From an uncultured Thermoanaerobaculum sp. (lineage in GTDB: Bacteria > Acidobacteriota > Thermoanaerobaculia > Thermoanaerobaculales > Thermoanaerobaculaceae): a stretch of 64,000 nt of DNA. Below are positions 25,143 through 34,622 of the stretch, in pieces. The first letter of the stretch is position 1. Each line of letters starts with the position of its first letter. Under the pieces are notes generated by a model. That model searched no databases. It was not told the DNA's origin and saw only the letters and a list, made by a program, of their open reading frames with translations. The stretch covers positions 44,590-108,589 of the forward strand of contig CALHAH010000007.1 in the NCBI GenBank assembly GCA_937934115.1. The letters run 5' to 3'. Both the position numbers and the translations under genes were made by a program.

Positions 25143-28100
25143 TTAGGGTAGAAGCTGTGCCACAAACTCTTGGGTTTCCCCATGGAGGTGAAGGACGCGT
25201 TGACCCGTGCTTCTCAAAGCCGCCACGTCCCCCAAAGCTTGGGCCAAGCGCAGCTGGCCCAAGGTGTGGGCCTGTCCTGGGATGGAAAGGTCGCAAGGGT
25301 TAGGAGCGGTGAGCACCACGCAAAAGAGCTTCTTGGGGCCGCCTTTGTGGAGTTGACCGGTGGAATGCAGGTAACGGGGGCCGAAGGTCCAGGTGACGGT
25401 GGTTTGCAGTTGGCTTTGCCAGGTGTTGGTGAGCTGGTCCAAGGTGTGGGCCACGTCTGGTGTTTCCGGTAGGTACGCGCAAAAAACCACCGCCTCCTCC
25501 CGGGAACAGCCGGCAAGGGAGTTGGCCAAAAGCTTGCCCGGTTGCGGTGTGGGCTCAAGGGGGGGCACTCCCTGGGACAAGGCGGCCCGTGCTTGCCTTT
25601 TGGCTTCCCCCACGTTGGGCTCGTCGAAGGGGTTCACGCCCAAGAGGTAGCCCACCAAAGCGGTGGTGAGCTCCCAAAGGGCAAAGGCTTCGCCCAAGCG
25701 CGTAGGATCCGCGGGCCACGCGAGCCCAGGGAACGGCGGTGGGACGTGGCCCAGGCCGAGGTGGAGGGTGGCCGGGAGCCCCTCTAAGCCCCTGGGGCTC
25801 GCCGGGCAAACCGGAAGAATTCCTTTCCCATCCTTGCCGGTGGATTCGGCGAGGAGCTGTTCCAACCAAAGGGTAAAGGGTTGCCAGTGGGCATCAGGCC
25901 AAAAAAGCACGCGACCCCAGCCGTTTTCACAAAATGCGGCCATAAATGCAGCCAGCTCCAAGGCGGGGTGGTCCGCGTGCGGCGCGAGGGTGTACGCCGC
26001 TTGCTGCAAAAGTCCTGCAGCATCCAAGCCCAACCACAGGGCGGGCAGAAGGCCCACCGGTGAAAGCGCGGAGAAGCGCCCACCCACATCCACCGGATGG
26101 GCAATTACCGCCGCAAAGCCACGCTCGCGGGCCAGGTGAGCCAAAGGCGTTTGCGGTTCGGTAAGGGCGGCAAAGTGGGCACCGGGGTGCGAAAACCCGC
26201 TTTTTGTCCACTGGTGCCAGAAGATCTCCAAAAGACTTGCAGTTTCCACCGTGGTGCCGGATTTGGAAACGGCTAAAACTGCGGTGTTCTCCGGCTTGAG
26301 GCTTGCCAAGGCGTGGGTGACGCGCACCGGGTCAGTGGTGTCAAGTACCACCAGCGTACGGCCGGACGGACTGCCGCCCATGTCCCGGAGCACCTGGGGG
26401 GCCAAACTGGAGCCACCCATCCCCAAAAGCACCAGGGTGTCCACGCCGGCAGAAGTCCAATCGTGCACCAGCTTGGCAAGAGCTGGAAGCTCCTGCCGGC
26501 TACGTGCCGGCAGGTCCAACCACCCCAAGCGCTGGGAAACGTTGGCCACGTGCCTCTCCCCCCAGAGGGAGCTATCGCGGGCCAAAAGCCGGGGCAGGGC
26601 CTCGCAGGCCAACGTCTCGCGTAAACCGCCCACCGAAGGGTGAGGGGAAAAACCACCGGCGCTCAAAAGGCGTGTGGGACGACGGCACGCCAAGGCATCG
26701 AGCACCCGCTGGGCGACGACGTCGGCGGTGAAACCAAATTGGCGGAAGAGCTCATCCCCGGGGGCGGAGGCACCGAAACGCTCCAGGGACACCACCAAAG
26801 CTTGCGGTCCGAGGAGGGCTTTAAAGCTCAAACCCCGAGCTGCTTCCACCGCTACCTGCAGGGCATGGGTGGGACCAAAAACAGCTTGGCGGTACGCCTC
26901 GTCTTGCCTTTCAAAAGCCTGCAAGCAAGGGGCGGAAACCACACGGGTGGGGATCCCTTGGGCTTGCAGGAGCGTTCGGGCGCCGAGGGCCACATGGACC
27001 TCCGAGCCGGAGGCCCACAGCACAACCTCTGGCACACCACCTTCGGCTTCCGCGCGGACGTACGCCCCACGTTCCATGGATGCCGGAGGAGCTGGTGGTA
27101 AAACCGGCACCTTTTGGCGGGTGAGGATAAGGGCTGTAGGACCGTGGCTGCGGCTGAGGGCTTGCCGCCAGCACTCCAGGGTTTCGTGGGCATCCGCGGG
27201 GCGCCAAACCTCCAAGTTGGGAATGGCGCGTAGTGCCGGAAGGTGCTCCACCGGCTGATGGGTGGGGCCATCCTCCCCAAGGCCAATGGAATCGTGGGTG
27301 AAGACATAGACCACCGGCAGCTCTTGTAAGGCGGAAAGGCGCAACGCGGGACGCAAGTAGTCGGAAAAAACCAAAAACGTGGCCACGTAGGGTCGCACCC
27401 CTCCATGCAGGGCCATACCGTTGGCCATGGCCGCCATGGCATGCTCCCGCACGCCAAAGTGCAGGTTGCGGCCGCCATAGGCACCGGGGGCTACGTCGGC
27501 CTCCCCTGCCAAAAGCGTGTTGTTGGAGGGGGCAAGATCCGCAGAACCGCCCAAAAGCTCAGGGATTTTCGACGCCAAGGCGTTGAGGGCTTTGCCCGAG
27601 GCCTCACGGGTAGCCAACGGTTTTTCGCGTGAAAACGACAGCGCCAGCGCATCCCACCCCTGCGGCAGGTTTTTCGAAAAACGCCGTGTAAGTTCTGCGG
27701 CCAGCTCCGGGAAGCGCTTTTCGTACTCGTTCCACAAACCTTGCCACCGTTGATGGAAAACCGCCCGGTCTTGGGCAAGATTCACAAAATGCTGACGAAT
27801 ATCTTCTGGCACGAAAAAAAGCTCCGCATGGGGCCAACCCAGGTTTTCCCGGGTGGCGCGGTGCTCCTCATGGCCCAGGGGGGCGCCGTGAACTTCTGCG
27901 GTGTCTTGCTTGGTGGGGGCGCCAAAGCCAATGTGGGTGCGCACGCGGATGAGCACTGGTTGCTCTTCTTGCGCCGTGGCTTGCCTTAGGGTGGAGGCAA
28001 TGGCTTCGAGGTCGTTGCCGTCTTCCACTGCTAACGTGAGCCAGCCATAAGCCGAAAAGCGCGTCGCCACGTCCTCGGACCAGGCCAGGGACGTGGGTCC

Positions 28101-28682
28101 CTCGATGGTAATGCCGTTGTCGTCGTAAAGGACGACGAGCTTGCCGAGGCGCAAGTGACCGGCGAGGGCTGCGGCTTCGTGGGAAATGCCTTCCATGAGG
28201 TCGCCGTCGGAAGCCAACACGAAGGTGCGGTGGTCCATGACAGGGAAACCATCGCGGTTAAAGCGGGCCGCCAGGTGTCGCTCCGCCAAGGCCATCCCCA
28301 CGGCCATGGCCAGGCCCTGCCCCAGAGGCCCCGTGGTGCACTCCACCCCTGGGGTGAGGCCGTACTCCGGGTGGCCTGGGGTTTTGGAACCCCATTGACG
28401 AAAGCGCTGGAGCTCCTCCAAGGGCAAGGGGTAGCCAAACAAATAAAGCAGAGCGTAAAGCAGTGCCGAGCCGTGACCCGCTGAGAGGACAAAGCGATCG
28501 CGATTGGGCCATAAAGGAACGGCGGGATCGAAGCGCAAAAACCGGGAAAACAGCACGTAGGCCATGGGTGCTGCCCCTAGCGGCAGCCCCGGGTGTCCGG
28601 ATTTGGCTTTTTCCACTTGGTCAATGGCCAGGACCCGCAGGGCGGTGACCGCGTATTGATCCTTCTCGCTGAAAGGCTCCAT
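25143..28682 (-). CDS. Transketolase-phosphoglucose isomerase fusion protein
   Basis: 1179 residues from an ATG with GGAGGGAGC directly upstream. Residues 1-664 are a full transketolase: GHGSALLYALL, SDGDLMEGISHEAA (thiamine-diphosphate motif), HDSIGLGEDGPTHQPVEHL and a complete C-terminal domain. After a linker of about 25 residues, residues about 690-1179 are a phosphoglucose isomerase domain: LLGMGGSSLAPQVLRDMGG, LAVSKSGTTVETASLLEIFW, WLEQLLAESTGKDGKGI, GINPFDxP-like LLGVNPFDEPNVGEAK. This PGI type is known fused behind transaldolase; here the partner is transketolase. No stop or frameshift separates the halves. It would interconvert pentose-phosphate sugars and fructose-6-P/glucose-6-P in the cytoplasm. 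A loss of the intergenic stop is the simplest origin. Confidence 0.9.
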   Translation of the reverse strand: MEPFSEKDQYAVTALRVLAIDQVEKAKSGHPGLPLGAAPMAYVLFSRFLRFDPAVPLWPNRDRFVLSAGHGSALLYALLYLFGYPLPLEELQRFRQWGSKTPGHPEYGLTPGVECTTGPLGQGLAMAVGMALAERHLAARFNRDGFPVMDHRTFVLASDGDLMEGISHEAAALAGHLRLGKLVVLYDDNGITIEGPTSLAWSEDVATRFSAYGWLTLAVEDGNDLEAIASTLRQATAQEEQPVLIRVRTHIGFGAPTKQDTAEVHGAPLGHEEHRATRENLGWPHAELFFVPEDIRQHFVNLAQDRAVFHQRWQGLWNEYEKRFPELAAELTRRFSKNLPQGWDALALSFSREKPLATREASGKALNALASKIPELLGGSADLAPSNNTLLAGEADVAPGAYGGRNLHFGVREHAMAAMANGMALHGGVRPYVATFLVFSDYLRPALRLSALQELPVVYVFTHDSIGLGEDGPTHQPVEHLPALRAIPNLEVWRPADAHETLECWRQALSRSHGPTALILTRQKVPVLPPAPPASMERGAYVRAEAEGGVPEVVLWASGSEVHVALGARTLLQAQGIPTRVVSAPCLQAFERQDEAYRQAVFGPTHALQVAVEAARGLSFKALLGPQALVVSLERFGASAPGDELFRQFGFTADVVAQRVLDALACRRPTRLLSAGGFSPHPSVGGLRETLACEALPRLLARDSSLWGERHVANVSQRLGWLDLPARSRQELPALAKLVHDWTSAGVDTLVLLGMGGSSLAPQVLRDMGGSPSGRTLVVLDTTDPVRVTHALASLKPENTAVLAVSKSGTTVETASLLEIFWHQWTKSGFSHPGAHFAALTEPQTPLAHLARERGFAAVIAHPVDVGGRFSALSPVGLLPALWLGLDAAGLLQQAAYTLAPHADHPALELAAFMAAFCENGWGRVLFWPDAHWQPFTLWLEQLLAESTGKDGKGILPVCPASPRGLEGLPATLHLGLGHVPPPFPGLAWPADPTRLGEAFALWELTTALVGYLLGVNPFDEPNVGEAKRQARAALSQGVPPLEPTPQPGKLLANSLAGCSREEAVVFCAYLPETPDVAHTLDQLTNTWQSQLQTTVTWTFGPRYLHSTGQLHKGGPKKLFCVVLTAPNPCDLSIPGQAHTLGQLRLAQALGDVAALRSTGQRVLHLHGETQEFVAQLLP

Positions 28683-28785
28683 GCTCCCTCCGCGGCGGGC
28701 CGGGGCATCCCCCCCCGGCACGCCGGAAGCAAAATGGTACAATGCCGGCCCCGCCCAGGCGGGAAGGAACTGTGGAGGTGGCAGA

Positions 28786-29304
28786 ATGAACGGCAAAGCG
28801 TGGTTCCCTGCGGTGCTGTTGGTGGCCGGTGCGGCTTGGGCGCAGCCAAGCACACCACCGGTGGCGGTCATTGACGTGCAACGGGTGGTGGAGGAATCGG
28901 CGGCTGGCCGTGAGGCCATGGCTCGCCTGCGTAAACTGCAGGATGAAAAGGTCGCTCAGGGGCGGAAACTCGCCGATGAGCTGGCGGGGCTGCGGCGGCA
29001 GCTGGAGACGCAAGCGGTGACCTTGTCCGAAGCCAAAATTGCCGAGCTGCGCAAGCAAATTGAGGACAAGCAAGTGGAGCTGCAACGCTTCCAAGACGAC
29101 GCCCAACAGGAACTTGAGGAAGCCAAAGGCAAAGAGCTGCAAAACCTCGAAAGGCAAATTATGCCCATCATCAACGAGATTGGCCGCGAGAAAAAGTTCC
29201 TGCTCATTTTTAATAAGTTCCAGTCCGGTTTGGTGTACGCCGACGACACCGTGGACATTACCGACGAGGTGCTGCGGCGGTTCAACACCAAGCTGGCCAA
29301 GTAA
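28786..29304 (+). CDS. skp: OmpH/Skp family periplasmic chaperone
   Basis: 172 residues from the ATG at 28786 (ribosome site GGAGG at about 28773), with signal peptide (WFPAVLLVAGAAWAQ). Then VAVIDVQRVVEESAAGREAMARL, the long charged coiled-coil (about 50-120) and IINEIGREKKFLLIFNK, all as in Skp. It is a jellyfish-shaped trimer that holds unfolded outer-membrane proteins. It leads an operon with lpxD, fabZ and lpxA, the usual order in Gram-negative bacteria, though bamA is not in the window. It is divergent from the transketolase fusion. Confidence 0.88.
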   Translation: MNGKAWFPAVLLVAGAAWAQPSTPPVAVIDVQRVVEESAAGREAMARLRKLQDEKVAQGRKLADELAGLRRQLETQAVTLSEAKIAELRKQIEDKQVELQRFQDDAQQELEEAKGKELQNLERQIMPIINEIGREKKFLLIFNKFQSGLVYADDTVDITDEVLRRFNTKLAK

Positions 29305-29337
29305 GGTGTTTGTGGCGGCAAGGGGGATTGCCGGTTC

Positions 29338-30366
29338 GTGAGGCTCGGTGACCTGGCGGCAAAGGTAGGCGGGGAGGTCCACGGCGACCCCAACTTGGAA
29401 ATTGCCGGCGTAAAAACCCTGGAGGAAGCCGGGCCTTGTGACCTTTCCTTTTACCACAACCGCAAGTACCTGAAAGCCGCCCAACGCTCGCAAGCGGGGG
29501 TGCTTTTGGTGGAAGACCCTTCCCCCTTTCCTGGCCGGACCTTGCTGGTGCACCCTGAGCCTTACGCGGCGTTGGCAGAAATCCTTGAGCTCTTTTTCCC
29601 TCCGTTGCCGCCGCCACCGGGAGTCCACCCTACGGCGGTGGTAGCCGAAACTGCCCAGCTTGGGGCGGAGGTGTCGGTGGGTCCTGGGGCGGTGATTGGG
29701 GACCACGTTAAGGTAGGCGACCGTGCAGTGATCGGTGCCAACTGCGTCATTGGCAATCATTGCCGCATTGGCGCGGAAACGGTGTTGCACCCGGGAGTGG
29801 TGATTGAGCCCCACTGCGAGGTGGGCGCCCGCTGCATTTTGCACGCCGGGGTGGTGGTGGGCTCCGACGGCTTTGGGTTTGCCACGGTCTTTGGGGTGCA
29901 CCGCAAGGTGCCCCAGGTGGGTCGGGTAGTCATTGAGGACGACGTGGAGTTGGGGGCCAACGTGTGCGTGGATCGCGCCACGTTGGGGGAGACCCGCATT
30001 GGCCGCGGCACCAAGGTAGATAACCTCGTGCAAATTGGCCATAACGTGGTCATCGGTGAAGGTTGCCTCTTGGTGGCACAAACCGGCATTGCCGGTTCCA
30101 GCCAGCTGGGCAAGGGGGTCATCCTCGCGGGTCAAGCCGGCGTCACCGGGCATGTGACCATAGGCGACGGCGCCATCGTTACCGCCAAGGCTGGGGCTAT
30201 GGAGGACATCCCCGCGGGGGCCATGGTTTCGGGGATGCCGGCACGGCCGCACCGGGAGTGGCTGGTAGCACAAGCCAGGTTGTACCGTTTGCAAAAGCTT
30301 GTGGAACGGTTTTCGGAGTTCGAAGAGCGGCTTTCGCGCTTGGAGGCAAAGAATGCTGGACATTAG
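29338..30366 (+). CDS. lpxD: UDP-3-O-(3-hydroxyacyl)glucosamine N-acyltransferase
   Basis: 342 residues from a GTG. The N-terminal uridine-binding domain (about 1-100: [20 protein letters not shown]) is followed by a left-handed beta-helix of hexapeptide repeats ([20 protein letters not shown] onward) and a C-terminal helix. Catalytic His lies in [18 protein letters not shown], and GSDGFGFA is family-specific. It adds the second acyl chain in lipid A synthesis in the cytoplasm. The 3' end overlaps fabZ. Confidence 0.94.
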   Translation: MRLGDLAAKVGGEVHGDPNLEIAGVKTLEEAGPCDLSFYHNRKYLKAAQRSQAGVLLVEDPSPFPGRTLLVHPEPYAALAEILELFFPPLPPPPGVHPTAVVAETAQLGAEVSVGPGAVIGDHVKVGDRAVIGANCVIGNHCRIGAETVLHPGVVIEPHCEVGARCILHAGVVVGSDGFGFATVFGVHRKVPQVGRVVIEDDVELGANVCVDRATLGETRIGRGTKVDNLVQIGHNVVIGEGCLLVAQTGIAGSSQLGKGVILAGQAGVTGHVTIGDGAIVTAKAGAMEDIPAGAMVSGMPARPHREWLVAQARLYRLQKLVERFSEFEERLSRLEAKNAGH

Positions 30367-30784
30367 GGCCATCATGGACGTTTTACCGCACCGCTACCCC
30401 TTCCTCCTGGTGGACCGCGTGTTGGCCATCAACGAAGACTCCATCGTTGCCTTGAAAAACGTCACCTACAACGAGCCCTTTTTTCAGGGTCATTTCCCGG
30501 GGGCGCCGGTGTTTCCGGGTGTTTTGTTGGTGGAGGCCATGGCGCAAGCGGGCGGCGTCCTGATGCTGCGCGACATCCCCGACCGTCACGAAAAGCTCAT
30601 TTACTTTACGGGCATTGATCGCTGTCGCTTTCGGCGGCCGGTGGTGCCTGGGGACCAAGTCATTTTCGAGGTGCGGGTCCTTAAAAAGCGTTCCCGGTTT
30701 GCGGTGCTTGCGGGGGTGGCCAAAGTGGACGGTGAGGTGGTGGCGGAAGCCCAGCTTTCTTCCGCCATGGTGGATAGGGGGTAG
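30353..30784 (+). CDS. fabZ: 3-hydroxyacyl-ACP dehydratase
   Basis: 143 residues from the ATG at 30353, with GGAGG upstream inside lpxD. The hot-dog fold signature is complete: [42 protein letters not shown] (catalytic His, then Glu), KCRF-like [13 protein letters not shown]. It dehydrates 3-hydroxyacyl-ACP in fatty acid synthesis. Its place between lpxD and lpxA is conserved because both pathways share 3-hydroxyacyl-ACP. Confidence 0.95.
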   Translation: MLDIRAIMDVLPHRYPFLLVDRVLAINEDSIVALKNVTYNEPFFQGHFPGAPVFPGVLLVEAMAQAGGVLMLRDIPDRHEKLIYFTGIDRCRFRRPVVPGDQVIFEVRVLKKRSRFAVLAGVAKVDGEVVAEAQLSSAMVDRG

Positions 30785-30789
30785 CGGCA

Positions 30790-31578
30790 GTGGCACGTAT
30801 CCACCCCACCGCGGTAGTGGATGTTCGCGCGGAGCTGGCGGACGATGTGGAAATCGGCCCGTACGTGGTCATTGACGGCGAGGTGCGCCTCGGGGCAGGA
30901 TGCGTTGTGGGGCCCTTCTGCCGGCTGGAAGGCCCCACGGTGATTGCCGCGGGCAACCGCTTTACCTCCCATTGCTCCATTGGTGCCCCGCCCCAGGACC
31001 TCTCTTACAAAGGTGAGCCCACCCGCCTGGAAATTGGTCCCGGCAACTGGTTTCGGGAGTTCGTGACGGTGCATCGCGGCACCACCAAGGGCGGCGGGGT
31101 CACCCGTATCGGTGGGTACGGTTTGTTTATGGCCGGCGCTCACGTAGCCCACGATTGCCACGTAGGCAGTCACGTCATCTTCGCCAATGGTGGCACATTA
31201 GCTGGCCACGTGGAGGTGGGAGATTACGCCACCATTGGCGCGTTTTCCGCGGTGCATCAGTTCTGCCGGGTAGGCCCGTACGCGTTTTTGGGCGGTTTTA
31301 CGGTGGCTACCAAGGATTGCCTGCCTTTCATGAGGACGGTGGGATCGCGCCCCGCTCGCTGCTTTGGCCCCAATACCATTGGCCTGGAACGCAAGGGTTT
31401 TGCGGCCGAGCGCCGGCAAGCGCTGAAGAAAGCGTGGCGCATCCTGCACAACCCCAAGCTCACCACCACGGAAGCGGTGGCAAAAATTGCCGCAGAGTTT
31501 GGGGAGCAACCGGATGTGGCTTTGCTTTTGCAGTTCATCCGTTCTTCGCAGCGCGGGGTAATCTTGGCCCGTGGCTAA
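30790..31578 (+). CDS. lpxA: UDP-N-acetylglucosamine O-acyltransferase
   Basis: 262 residues from a GTG 5 bases after fabZ. Hexapeptide beta-helix repeats run from IHPTAVVDVRAELADDVEIG. Family motifs PPQDLSYKGEPTRLEIG, REFVTVHRGT, AHVAHDCHVG (catalytic His) and GDYATIGAFSAVHQFCRVG are present, and the C-terminal helical domain follows NTIGLERKGF. It carries out the first step of lipid A synthesis. Its last bases overlap the DUF167 gene. Confidence 0.95.
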   Translation: MARIHPTAVVDVRAELADDVEIGPYVVIDGEVRLGAGCVVGPFCRLEGPTVIAAGNRFTSHCSIGAPPQDLSYKGEPTRLEIGPGNWFREFVTVHRGTTKGGGVTRIGGYGLFMAGAHVAHDCHVGSHVIFANGGTLAGHVEVGDYATIGAFSAVHQFCRVGPYAFLGGFTVATKDCLPFMRTVGSRPARCFGPNTIGLERKGFAAERRQALKKAWRILHNPKLTTTEAVAKIAAEFGEQPDVALLLQFIRSSQRGVILARG

Positions 31579-31921
31579 AAAGGCTGCCGCGAAGAAGCCA
31601 CCTACCGCAACTCCCTTCCTCCAAAGTTTGGTGCAGTGGCAGGCTGGAGGGTGCCTTTTGCGGGTAAAGGTGGTGCCCAAAGCCAAAAAGCTCGCTGTGG
31701 TAGGGGTCATGGGGGAAAGCTTGAAAGTTGCGCTTACCGCTGCGGCAGAAAGGGGGGAAGCAAACCGTCAGCTCCAGGAGTTTCTGGCCGAGCTGTTGGA
31801 TGTTCCTCCTTCCCACGTGATCTTACGGGCCGGTCTTTCTTCCCGGAACAAGCTCGTTTTCCTTGCGGAGGTAGAGCCGCAGCGGGTGGTGCAACGCTTG
31901 CAAACCATGCTAGGCTCATAG
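31571..31921 (+). CDS. DUF167/YggU family protein
   Basis: 116 residues. A Lys/Ala-rich N-terminal tail (about 1-14) precedes the DUF167 core: LRVKVVPKAKKLAVVGVMG, VALTAAAERGEANRQLQEFLAELLDVP, VILRAGLSSRNKLVFL. The family is widespread and of unknown function. It overlaps lpxA by 8 bases and lies 2 bases before the HD protein, so it is in the same operon. Confidence 0.85.
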   Translation: MAKKAAAKKPPTATPFLQSLVQWQAGGCLLRVKVVPKAKKLAVVGVMGESLKVALTAAAERGEANRQLQEFLAELLDVPPSHVILRAGLSSRNKLVFLAEVEPQRVVQRLQTMLGS

Positions 31922-31923
31922 CA

Positions 31924-33474
31924 GTGAACTGGGGCGAAAGTTTTAGCCGGTGGGCTGGTCGTGGCTTACCTTTTGTAACCGTAGGCCTGGCCTGGGCCTT
32001 CTGCAACCGCTTGGCAAGCCTCTTTGAGTTCATGCCAGGGGTGAGTTTTTTTTTCCCCGCCGCGGCGGTGACCGCCGTAGCGGCGGCGTGGCTGGGGCCG
32101 TGGGGCGCGTTGGTGGTTTGGGTCGCCAACTTCCTCTTCCCCTGGGGGGCTGCGGTAGGCCCCGTGCGGACGGGTCTTTTCGGTTTGCCGGAGGTGGTGT
32201 TTTACTTGGTGATGGTGGCGGCCCTGCGACACGCGGAGCGCCAAAACCAACACAAGCTGGTGCGGGTGGTGGGTGTGGGCGTGGTGCTGGGCACGCTGGC
32301 CAGTGCTTCTTTGGGGACCCTTCTCCTTTGGCTTTTCCCCCCTCCCGGTTTTGAGGCCGTTACCCTACGATTGCCCGTGGCTTTCGTTTCTTTGTGGTTT
32401 TCTGATTTGACAGCGGCATGCACCTTGGGCTTGGCGGGCATTGTGCTGGTGCGTCCGCAAGCGGTTTTGGCCATGGAAGAGCAGGCTCATTTTCGCATGT
32501 GGCAACGGCCTCAGGTTTGGGGTCCCGTGCTTTTGGGGGCACTGGCCGCGGCCTTGGTGGTAAGCGTGCTTACAAGCCTGGCCCATGCCAAGCCCCACTG
32601 GTTTGCTCTCTTTTTCCTGCCGGCGCTGGCGGTGGCGGCGTTTCGCGGGGGAACGGGCGCGGCTTTGGTTACCAACGGTGTGATTGCTACCTTGCACGTG
32701 GCGCTGGTGGTTAGTTTTGACCGCTCGCCAGTGCAAAGGGTGACGCTGGAGTTGGGCACGGCTTACGGCTACGTGCTGGTTTTCACGGCCATGGCCTGGC
32801 TTTTGGGCTCCCAGGCGGCGGCCAACCGCGCCTTGGTGCGACAGGTCCGCCAGCAATCGGCAGCTTTGGAGGAAGCCCTAGAACAAATCGTTTTGCTCTT
32901 GGCCCAGGCATTGGAGGCCAAAGAGCGGGGAAGCCGTGGCCATGCCCTGAGGGTGGCGGATCTCTCGGTGAAGGTGGGGGAGGCCTTGGGGCTTGCACCG
33001 GAAGAGCTCAAGGTTTTGCGACGGGCAGCCCTCCTTCATGACGTGGGCAAGGTGGCGGTGGCGGAAGTGGTGCTCAACCAACCGGTGGAGCTGGAGCCGG
33101 AGGCCAAAAACGTTTTGCGCAGGCAGCTGGCACAAAGCATTGTCTCCTTGCAAAAGGTGGAGCTTTTGCGCGATGTCATGGTCGTGGTGGAGGCGGCCAA
33201 CGAACGTTGGGACGGCAAAACCAGCGGTGAATATCCGGGGCGGTTGGGACTGGCGGGGGAAGCCATCCCCTTGGCGGCCCGGATCATTGCCGCCGTCCGC
33301 GCTTACGACGCCATGACCCACCCCAAGCCGTGGCGCCCGGCCCGCAGCCGAGAGGAAGCGGTAGCGGAGCTTTGGCGTTGCTCCGGAACCCAATTTGATC
33401 CGCAGGTCGTGCGCACCCTTACGGAAATCCTCCGCGAGCGGTGGGATGTGGAGGCGGATCGTCTGGCTGGGTAA
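31924..33474 (+). CDS. MASE1-like membrane sensor with degenerate HD-GYP domain
   Basis: 516 residues from a GTG; the longer frame reaching 31636 is a shadow of DUF167. Residues about 10-300 hold eight or so membrane helices of MASE1 type. A short coiled coil (about 300-325) leads into an HD domain: RGHALRVADLSVKVGEALGL, LRRAALLHDVGKVAVAEVVL. In active c-di-GMP phosphodiesterases an HHE...DGxGYP motif follows; here it reads AANERWDGKTSGEYPGRLG, with the His pair lost and two residues inserted. Catalysis may be lost or altered. It could be a receptor or another phosphohydrolase acting on a membrane signal. Confidence 0.75.
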   Translation: MNWGESFSRWAGRGLPFVTVGLAWAFCNRLASLFEFMPGVSFFFPAAAVTAVAAAWLGPWGALVVWVANFLFPWGAAVGPVRTGLFGLPEVVFYLVMVAALRHAERQNQHKLVRVVGVGVVLGTLASASLGTLLLWLFPPPGFEAVTLRLPVAFVSLWFSDLTAACTLGLAGIVLVRPQAVLAMEEQAHFRMWQRPQVWGPVLLGALAAALVVSVLTSLAHAKPHWFALFFLPALAVAAFRGGTGAALVTNGVIATLHVALVVSFDRSPVQRVTLELGTAYGYVLVFTAMAWLLGSQAAANRALVRQVRQQSAALEEALEQIVLLLAQALEAKERGSRGHALRVADLSVKVGEALGLAPEELKVLRRAALLHDVGKVAVAEVVLNQPVELEPEAKNVLRRQLAQSIVSLQKVELLRDVMVVVEAANERWDGKTSGEYPGRLGLAGEAIPLAARIIAAVRAYDAMTHPKPWRPARSREEAVAELWRCSGTQFDPQVVRTLTEILRERWDVEADRLAG

Positions 33475-33521
33475 ACACCCACGCGCTTGCGGTTTTTATT
33501 GCTCTAGAAAGTCGGGGCTTC

Positions 33522-34370
33522 CTACAGTCTCCCCACCATGGCTTCTAAGCGCGCAATACGCTCTTCGATAGGTGGATGCGTGGAGAAGAGACGCATGAGC
33601 CCGCCACCGGAAAAGGGGTTAGCGATCATCAAGCTGGCGGTAGCGGGTTGCGCGGTTTCCATGGGGACGCGCTGGGTCAAAGCCGCCAGCTTGCGCAGGG
33701 CGGAAGCCAGCGCCAACGGGTTCCCCGTGAGGCGAGCGGCTTTTTCATCGGCGGCGTACTCGCGGGAACGGGAAATGGCCAGCTGAATCAAGAGCGCGGC
33801 AATGGGAGCGACGATGAGGAGAAAGATGCCGCCGAGCGCTCCTCCGTTATCTTCCCGGTCACGCCCACCAAACATGAGAGCGTAGCCCACCATCCTTGCC
33901 AAAACCGTAATGGCACCGGCGAGGGTGGCGGCTATGGAAGCGGTGAGGATGTCGCGGTTCTTCACGTGGGCCAGCTCATGGGCGAGGACACCGGCAAGCT
34001 CTGCCCGGTTCATGGTGCGCAAAAGGCCCTCGGTCACTGCCACCGCCGCGTGTTTGGGCGAGCGCCCGGTGGCGAAGGCGTTGGGTTGCATTTCGGGGAT
34101 CACGTACAAGCGGGGCATGGGGATACCGGCCCGCTGCGCGAGCTCGGCCACGATGGCGTAAAGCTCGGGCGCTTGTCTTTCGTCCACCGCTTGCGCGTGG
34201 TGCATGGCTAAGGCGATTCTGTCAGAGAAGAAATAACCCACGAAGTTCATGAGGCCGGCTATACCCAGTGCCAAGACCAACCCTTGGCGGCCGCCCAAAG
34301 CGTCACCAATAGCTAACAGGAGTCCCGTGAGAAGACCTAAAAGGAGCGCGGTTTTCAAAGCGTTGCCCAT
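33522..34370 (-). CDS. htpX: HtpX-type membrane zinc metalloprotease
   Basis: 282 residues. Two N-terminal membrane helices (about 8-48), the zinc motif HELAHVKNRD (His 131, His 135, catalytic Glu 132), two more helices and third ligand Glu in SREYAADEKAARLTG. NAFATGRSPKHAAVAVTEGLL is diagnostic for the family. It degrades misfolded membrane proteins under envelope stress, alongside FtsH. Single gene with its own start region. Confidence 0.93.
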   Translation of the reverse strand: MGNALKTALLLGLLTGLLLAIGDALGGRQGLVLALGIAGLMNFVGYFFSDRIALAMHHAQAVDERQAPELYAIVAELAQRAGIPMPRLYVIPEMQPNAFATGRSPKHAAVAVTEGLLRTMNRAELAGVLAHELAHVKNRDILTASIAATLAGAITVLARMVGYALMFGGRDREDNGGALGGIFLLIVAPIAALLIQLAISRSREYAADEKAARLTGNPLALASALRKLAALTQRVPMETAQPATASLMIANPFSGGGLMRLFSTHPPIEERIARLEAMVGRL

Positions 34371-34411
34371 ACTATCCCTCCACGTGTTCTTTGCCTAACG
34401 TGCGGCCCGGG

Positions 34412-34588
34412 TTACGGGTTTTTAGGAACCGGCGTTGGTTGCACCCACCCCTTATCGGCGTCGGGGTTGACCTCTACTTTGCACGAGCCAGGGGTGAGCA
34501 GAATCCCCAAGATAAACACGAGCAGTGCCAAACCCACGGCGGCCACGAAGTAATCAGCCAACGAACGATGCGCCCTTTTTTGCCGCAC
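34412..34588 (-). CDS. Small single-span membrane protein, unknown
   Basis: 58 residues from a GTG in the gap between htpX and the response regulator. A basic start (RQKRAHRSLADY) is followed by one strong membrane helix (VAAVGLALLVFILGILL) and a short polar tail ending in PTPVPKNP. The organisation is that of a small inner-membrane protein with the tail outside. The ribosome site is weak, so coding is probable rather than certain. Confidence 0.4.
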   Translation of the reverse strand: MRQKRAHRSLADYFVAAVGLALLVFILGILLTPGSCKVEVNPDADKGWVQPTPVPKNP

Positions 34589-34622
34589 GGTTTTAGGATA
34601 ACACGAAACGGCCTCTCACCCT

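Noticed and set aside
28683..28919. N-terminal extension of the transketolase fusion
   Set aside because: Overlaps the skp start and signal region in antisense; the ATG at 28682 has a good ribosome site and matches transketolase N-termini.
28621..30375. 584-residue frame opposite skp and lpxD
   Set aside because: Antisense to two well-supported genes; His/Val-rich low-complexity translation mirrors hexapeptide repeats.
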